From contig CAMRHE010000463.1 of NCBI GenBank assembly GCA_947044405.1, positions 1,177,001 through 1,241,000 on the forward strand: a stretch of 64,000 nucleotides of DNA, written 5' to 3'. Source of the stretch: Leptodactylus fallax. Taxonomy: Eukaryota > Chordata > Amphibia > Anura > Leptodactylidae. The translations under genes and the position numbers were made by a program. The notes below the pieces were generated by a model. That model did no database searches. It was not told where the DNA came from and saw only the letters and a program-made list of their open reading frames with translations. Positions 56,677-64,000 of the stretch are shown one piece after another (positions within the stretch are counted from its first letter, which is position 1; each line of letters begins with the position of its first letter).

Positions 56677-59600
56677 TATACTGTCCGGTAGGGATTATTG
56701 TATGGGGTAGTATATTACTGCGGGGCAGAGACTCCTAGTATTATAGTTATGTATGATGAGTCCCTGCCCCCAGTGATATACTGTCCTGTAGGGATTATTG
56801 TATGGGGTAGTATATTACTGCGGGGCAGGGACTCCTAGTATTATAGTTATGTATGATGAGTCCCTGCCCCCAGTGATATACTGTCCTGTAGGGATTATTG
56901 TATGGGGTAATATATTACTGCGGGCAGAGACTCCTAGTATTATAGTTATGTATGATGAGTCTCTGCCCCCAGTGATATACTGTCCGGTAGGGATTATTGT
57001 ATGGGGTAGTATATTACTGCGGGGCATAGACTCCTAGTATTATAGTTATGTATGATGAGTCTCTGCCCCCAGTGATATACTGTCCTGTAGGGATTATTGT
57101 ATGGGGTAGTATATTACCGCGGGGCAGGGACTCCTAGTATTATAGTTATGTATGATGAGTCTCTGCCCCCAGTGATATACTGTCCTGTAGGGATTATTGT
57201 ATGGGGTAGTATATTACTGCGGGGCAGAGACTCCTAGTATTATAGTTGTATGATGAGTCTCTGCCCCCAGTGATATACTGTCCTGTAGGGATTATTGTAT
57301 GGGGTAGTATATTACTGCGGGGCAGAGTCTCCTAGTATTATAGTTATGTATGATGAGTCTCTGCCCCCAGTGATATACTGTCCTGTAGGGATTATTGTAT
57401 GGGGTAGTATATTACTGCGGGGCAGGGACTCCTAGTATTATAGTTATGTATGATGAGTCTCTGCCCTCAGTGATATACTGTCCTGTAGGGATTATTGTAT
57501 GGGGTAGTATATTACTGCAGGGCAGGGACTCCTAGTATTATAGATATGTATGATGAGTCTCTGCCCCCAGTGATATACTGTCCTGTAGGGATTATTGTAT
57601 GGGGTAGTATATTACTGCGGGGCAGGGACTCCTAGTATTATAGTTATGTATGATGAGTCTCTGCCCCCAGTGATATACTGTCCTGTAGGGATTATTGTAT
57701 GGGGTAGTATATTACCACGGGGCAGAGACTCCTAGTATTATAGTTATGTATGATGAGTCTCTGCCCCCAGTGATATACTGTCCTGTAGGGATTATTGTAT
57801 GGGGTAGTATATTACTGCGGGGCAGGGACTCCTAGTATTATAGTTATGTATGATGAGTCCCTGCCCCCAGTGATATACTGTCCTGTAGGGATTATTGTAT
57901 GGGGTAGTATATTACCACGGGGCAGAGACTCCTAGTATTATAGTTATGTATGATGAGTCTCTGCCCCCAGTGATATACTGTCCGGTAGGGATTATTGTAT
58001 GGGGTAGTATATTACCGCAGGGCAGAGACTCCTAGTATTATAGTTATGTATGATGAGTCTCTGCCCCCAGTGATATACTGTCCGGTAGGGATTATTGTAT
58101 GGGGTAGTATATTACTGCGGGGCAGAGACTCCTAGTATTATAGTTATGTATGATGAGTCTCTGCCCCCAGTGATATACTGTCCTGTAGGGATTATTGTAT
58201 GGGGTAGTATATTACTGCGGGGCAGGGACTCCTAGTATTATAGTTATGTATGATGAGTCCCTGCCCCCAGTGATATACTGTCCTGTAGGGATTATTGTAT
58301 GGGGTAGTATATTACTGCGGGCAGAGACTCCTAGTTTTATAGTTATGTATGATGAGTCCCTGCCTCCAGTGATATACTGTCCTGTAGGGATTATTGTATG
58401 GGGTAGTATATTACTGCGGGCAGAGACTCCTAGTATTATAGTTATGTATGATGAGTCCCTTCCCCCAGTGTTATACTGTCCTGTAGGGATTATTGTATGG
58501 GGTAGTATATTACCACGGGGCAGAGACTCCTAGTATTATAGTTATATATGATGAGTCTCTGCCGCCAGTGATATACTGTCCTGTAGGGATTATTGTATGG
58601 GGTAGTATATTACCGCGGGGCAGAGACTCCTAGTATTATAGTTATATATGATGAGTCTCTGCCCCTGGTGATATACTGTCCTGTAGGGATTATTGTATGG
58701 GGTAGTATATTACTGCGGGGCAGACACTCCTAGTATTATAGTTATATATGATCAGTCCCTGCCCCCAGTGATATACTGTCCTATAGGGATTATTGTATGG
58801 GGTAGTATATTACTGCGGGGCAGAGTCTCCTAGTATTATAGTTATGTATGATGAGTCTCTGCCCCCAGTGATATACTGTCCTGTAGGGATTATTGTATGG
58901 GGTAGTATATTACTGCGGGGCAGGGACTCCTAGTATTATAGTTATGTATGATGAGTCTCTGCCCCCAGTGATATACTGTCCTGTAGGGATTATTGTATGG
59001 GGTAGTATATTACTGCAGGGCAGGGACTCCTAGTATTATAGATATGTATGATGAGTCTCTGCCCCCAGTGATATACTGTCCTGTAGGGATTATTGTATGG
59101 GGTAGTATATTACCACGAGGCAGAAACTCCTAGTATTATAGTTATGTATGATGAGTCTCTGCCCCCAGTGATATACTGTCCTGTAGGGATTATTGTATGG
59201 GGTAGTATATTACCGCGGGGCAGTCTCCTAGTATTATAGTTATGTATGATGAGTCTCTGCCCCCAGTGATATACTGTCCTGTAGGGATTATTGTATGGGG
59301 TAGTATATTACCGCGGGGCAGAGTCTCCTAGTATTATAGTTATGTATGATGAGTCTCTGCCCCCAGTGATATACTGTCCTGTAGGGATTATTGTATGGGG
59401 TAGTATATTACCGCGGGGCAGAGACTCCTAGTATTATAGTTATGTATGATGAGTCTCTGCCCTCAGTGATATACTGTCCTGTAGGGATTATTGTATGGGG
59501 TAGTATATTACTGCGGGGCAGAGTCTCCTAGTATTATAGTTATGTATGATGAGTCCCTGCCCCCAGTGATATACTGTCCTGTAGGGATTATTGTATGGGG

Positions 59601-62600
59601 TAGTATATTACCGCGGGGAAGAGACTCCTAGTATTATAGTTATGTATGATGAGTCTCTGCCCCCAGTGATATACTGTCCTGTAGGGATTATTGTATGGGG
59701 TAGTATATTACCGCGGGGCAGAGACTCCTAGTATTATAGTTATGTATGATGAGTCCCTGCCCCAGTGACATACTGTCCTTTAGGGATTATTGTATGGGGT
59801 AGTATATTACTGCGGGGCAGGGACTCCTAGTATTATAGTTATGTATGATGAGTCCCTGCCCCCAGTGATATACTGTCCTGTAGGGATTATTGTATGGGGT
59901 AGTATATTACCGCGGGGCAGAGACTCCTAGTATTATAGTTATGTATGATGAGTCTCTGCCCCCAGTGATATACTGTCCTGTAGGGATTATTGTATGGGGT
60001 AGTATATTACCGCAGGGCAGAGACTCCTAGTATTATAGTTATGTATGATGAGTCCCTGCCCCCAGTGATATACTGTCCTGTAGGGATTATTGTATGGGGT
60101 AGTATATTACTGCGGGCAGAGACTCCTAGTATTATAGTTATGTATGATGAGTCTCTGCCCCCAGTGATATACTGTCCGGTAGGGATTATTGTATGGGGTA
60201 GTATATTACTGCGGGGCAGAGACTCCTAGTATTATAGTTATGTATGATGAGTCTCTGCCCCCAGTGATATACTGCCCTGTAGGGATTATTGTATGGGGTA
60301 GTATATTACTGCGGGGCAGGGACTCCTAGTATTATAGTTATGTATGATGAGTCCCTGCCCCCAGTGATATACTGTCCTGTAGGGATTATTGTATGGGGTA
60401 GTATATTACTGCGGGCAGAGACTCCTAGTATTATAGTTATGTATGATGAGTCCCTTCCCCCAGTGTTATACTGTCCTGTAGGGATTATTGTATGGGGTAG
60501 TATATTACCACGGGGCAGAGACTCCTAGTATTATAGTTATATATGATGAGTCTCTGCCCCTGGTGATATACTGTCCTGTAGGGATTATTGTATGGGGTAG
60601 TATATTACCGCGGGGCAGAGACTCCTAGTATTATAGTTATATATGATGAGTCTCTGCCCCTGGTGATATACTGTCCTGTAGGGATTATTGTATGGGGTAG
60701 TATATTACCGCGGGGCAGAGACTCCTAGTATTATAGTTATATATGATGAGTCTCTGCCCCTGGTGATATACTGTCCTGTAGGGATTATTGTATGGGGTAG
60801 TATATTACTGCGGGGCAGGGACTCCTAGTATTATAGTTATATATGATGAGTCCCTCCCCCCAGTGATATACTGTCCTATAGGGATTATTGTATGGGGTAG
60901 TATATTACTGCGGGGCAGAGTCTCCTAGTATTATAGTTATGTATGATGAGTCTCTGCCCCCAGTGATATACTGTCCTGTAGGGATTATTGTATGGGGTAG
61001 TATATTACTGCGGGGCAGGGACTCCTAGTATTATAGTTATGTATGATGAGTCTCTGCCCCCAGTGATATACTGTCCTGTAGGGATTATTGTATGGGGTAG
61101 TATATTACCGCGGGGCAGAGACTCCTAGTATTATAGTTATATATGATGAGTCTCTGCCCCTGGTGATATACTGTCCTGTAGGGATTATTGTATGGGGTAG
61201 TATATTACCGCGGGGCAGAGACTCCTAGTATTATAGTTATATATGATGAGTCTCTGCCCCTGGTGATATACTGTCCTGTAGGGATTATTGTATGGGGTAG
61301 TATATTACTGCGGGGCAGGGACTCCTAGTATTATAGTTATATATGATGAGTCTCTGCCCCCGGTGATATACTGTCCTGTAGGGATTATTGTATGGGGTAG
61401 TATATTACTGCGGGGCAGGGACTCCTAGTATTATAGTTATATATGATGAGTCTCTGCCCCCAGTGATATACTGTCCTGTAGGGATTATTGTATGGGGTAG
61501 TATATTACCGCGGGGCAGAGACTCCTAGTATTATAGTTATGTATGATGAGTCTCTGCCCCCAGTGATATACTGTCCGGTAGGGATTATTGTATGGGGTAG
61601 TATATTACCGCAGGGCAGAGACTCCTAGTATTATAGTTATGTATGATGAGTCTCTGCCCCCAGTGATATACTGTCCGGTAGGGATTATTGTATGGGGTAG
61701 TATATTACTGCGGGGCAGAGACTCCTAGTATTATAGTTATGTATGATGAGTCTCTGCCCCCAGTGATATACTGTCCTGTAGGGATTATTGTATGGGGTAG
61801 TTTATTACCGCGGGGCAGGGACTCCTAGTATTATAGTTATGTATGATGAGTCCCTGCCCCCAGTGACATACTGTCCTATAGGGATTATTGTATGGGGTAG
61901 TATATTACTGCGGGGCAGGGACTCCTAGTATTATAGTTATGTATGATGAGTCCCTGCCCCCAGTGATATACTGTCCTGTAGGGATTATTGTATGGGGTAG
62001 TATATTACCGCGGGGCAGAGACTCCTAGTATTATAGTTATGTATGATGAGTCTCTGCCCCCAGTGATATACTGTCCGGTAGGGATTATTGTATGGGGTAG
62101 TATATTACTGCGGGGCAGAGACTCCTAGTATTATAGTTATGTATGATGAGTCTCTGCCCCCAGTGATATACTGTCCTGTAGGGATTATTGTATGGGGTAG
62201 TATATTACTGCGGGGCAGGGACTCCTAGTATTATAGTTATGTATGATGAGTCCCTGCCCCCAGTGATATACTGTCCTGTAGGGATTATTGTATGGGGTAG
62301 TATATTACTGCGGGCAGAGACTCCTAGTATTATAGTTATGTATGATGAGTCCCTTCCCCCAGTGATATACTGTCCTGTAGGGATTATTGTATGGGGTAGT
62401 ATATTACCGCGGGGCAGAGACTCCTAGTATTATAGTTATGTATGATGAGTCCCTGCCCCCAGTGATATACTGTCCTGTAGGGATTATTGTATGGGGTAGT
62501 ATATTACTGCGGGCAGAGACTCCTAGTATTATAGTTATATATGATGAGTCTCTGCCCCCAGTGATATACTGTCCTGTAGGGATTATTGTATGGGGTAGTA

Positions 62601-64000
62601 TATTACCGCGGGGCAGAGACTCCTAGTATTATAGTTATATATGATGAGTCTCTGCCCCCAGTGATATACTGTCCTGTAGGGATTATTGTATGGGGTAGTA
62701 TATTACTGCAGGGCAGGGACTCCTAGTATTATAGTTATATATGATGAGTCCCTGCCCCCAGTGATATACTGTCCTATAGGGATTATTGTATGGGGTAGTA
62801 TATTACTGCGGGGCAGAGTCTCCTAGTATTATAGTTATGTATGATGAGTCTCTGCCCCCAGTGATATACTGTCCTGTAGGGATTATTGTATGGGGTAGTA
62901 TATTACTGCGGGGCAGGGACTCCTAGTATTATAGTTATGTATGATGAGTCTCTGCCCCCAGTGATATACTGTCCTGTAGGGATTATTGTATGGGGTAGTA
63001 TATTACTGCAGGGCAGGGACTCCTAGTATTATAGATATGTATGATGAGTCTCTGCCCCCAGTGATATACTGTCCTGTAGGGATTATTGTATGGGGTAGTA
63101 TATTACCACGAGGCAGAAACTCCTAGTATTATATTTATGTATGATGAGTCTCTGCCCCCAGTGATATACTGTCCTGTAGGGATTATTGTATGGGGTAGTA
63201 TATTACTGCGGGGCAGAGACTCCTAGTATTATAGTTATGTATGATGAGTCCCTGCCCCCAGTGATATACTGTCCTGTAGGGATTATTGTATGGTCTAGTT
63301 TATTACTGCGGGGCAGGGACTCCTAGTATTATAGTTATGTATGATGAGTCTCTGCCCCCAGTGATATACTGTCCTGTAGGGATTATTGTATGGGGTAGTA
63401 TATTACCGCGGGGCAGAGTCTCCTAGTATTATAGTTATGTATGATGAGTCTCTGCCCCCAGTGATATACTGTCCTGTAGGGATTATTGTATGGGGTAGTA
63501 TATTACCGCGGGGCAGAGACTCCTAGTATTATAGTTATGTATGATGAGTCTCTGCCCTCAGTGATATACTGTCCTGTAGGGATTATTGTATGGGGTAGTA
63601 TATTACTGCGGGGCAGAGTCTCCTAGTATTATAGTTATGTATGATGAGTCCCTGCCCCCAGTGATATACTGTCCTGTAGGGATTATTGTATGGGGTAGTA
63701 TATTACCGCGGGGCAGAGTCTCCTAGTATTATAGTTATGTATGATGAGTCTCTGCCCCCAGTGATATACTGTCCTGTAGGGATTATTGTATGGGGTAGTA
63801 TATTACCGCGGGGCAGAGACTCCTAGTATTATAGTTATGTATGATGAGTCTCTGCCCTCAGTGATATACTGTCCTGTAGGGATTATTGTATGGGGTAGTA
63901 TATTACTGCGGGGCAGAGTCTCCTAGTATTATAGTTATGTATGATGAGTCTCTGCCCCCAGTGATATACTGTCCTGTAGGGATTATTGTATGGGGTAGTA
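56677..64000. repeat. Minisatellite, 100-bp unit, about 73 copies, continues past the window
   Basis: The unit begins GGGATTATTGTATGGGGTAG and ends CAGTGATATACTGTCCTGTA. Each unit contains an inverted repeat, GGGGCAGAGACTC ... GAGTCTCTGCCCC, around a loop of about 20 bases. Block duplications are visible: the rare CTTCCCCCAGTGTTATAC lies at 58460 and (as CTTCCCCCAGTGTTATAC) at 60454, and CCACGAGGCAGAAACTCC at 59113 and 63106. Repeated 79- or 112-codon frames are unit artefacts. Confidence 0.96.

Overview
The window is vertebrate nuclear DNA, most likely from a frog (inference). It carries a spliced multi-exon gene, two Tc1-like transposons, the 3' end of an L2/CR1-type LINE with an (ATT)n tail, and tRNA-like interspersed repeats, a mix typical of anuran genomes. 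There is no bacterial or viral gene organisation. About three quarters of the sequence (roughly 49 kb) lies in fourteen tandem arrays with unrelated units of 20 to 100 bp. The very long reading frames across these arrays are by-products of stop-free repeat units and are not annotated as genes.

The one host gene is APBB1 (Fe65, amyloid-beta precursor protein binding family B member 1) on the + strand. A TATA-less promoter with YY1-like and ETS-like sites lies near 24.07-24.13 kb. A probable non-coding exon 1 ends at 24192 and a possible second 5' UTR exon lies at 29984-30028. The start codon is at 35160. Twelve coding exons are recognisable, covering an acidic N-terminal region, a WW domain, PTB1 and PTB2, to a stop at 50424 and a poly(A) signal at 51643. 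Every exon junction is in phase. The reading frame is broken only twice, each time by one extra C in a C-run (35779-35784 and 50314-50321), near the end of the first coding exon and in the last one. A six-base neuronal microexon (43624-43629, Arg-Glu in PTB1) can be seen with its splice signals.

Layout: 1-6140, three minisatellites, a tRNA-like element and a hairpin element. 6140-21935, a 5'-truncated LINE whose 3' UTR has grown in place into a 15 kb tandem array. 22341-23957, a 41-bp array in front of the promoter. 24264-35030, APBB1 5' introns filled by three arrays and a Tc1 element. 35160-50424, the coding part, with separate arrays in four introns. 50425-51670, the 3' UTR. 51895-56690, a small array, an imperfect-TIR element and a second, inverted Tc1 copy. 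56677-64000, a 100-bp array that runs off the window.

The most interesting points are: (i) the microexon sits at the very edge of the intronic 20-bp array, and its exon-plus-donor sequence recurs nine more times inside it; (ii) the 15 kb array is an internal expansion of a single LINE insertion; (iii) an array made of about 62 pol III A-box-like units; and (iv) the two single-C frame breaks in an otherwise intact gene.
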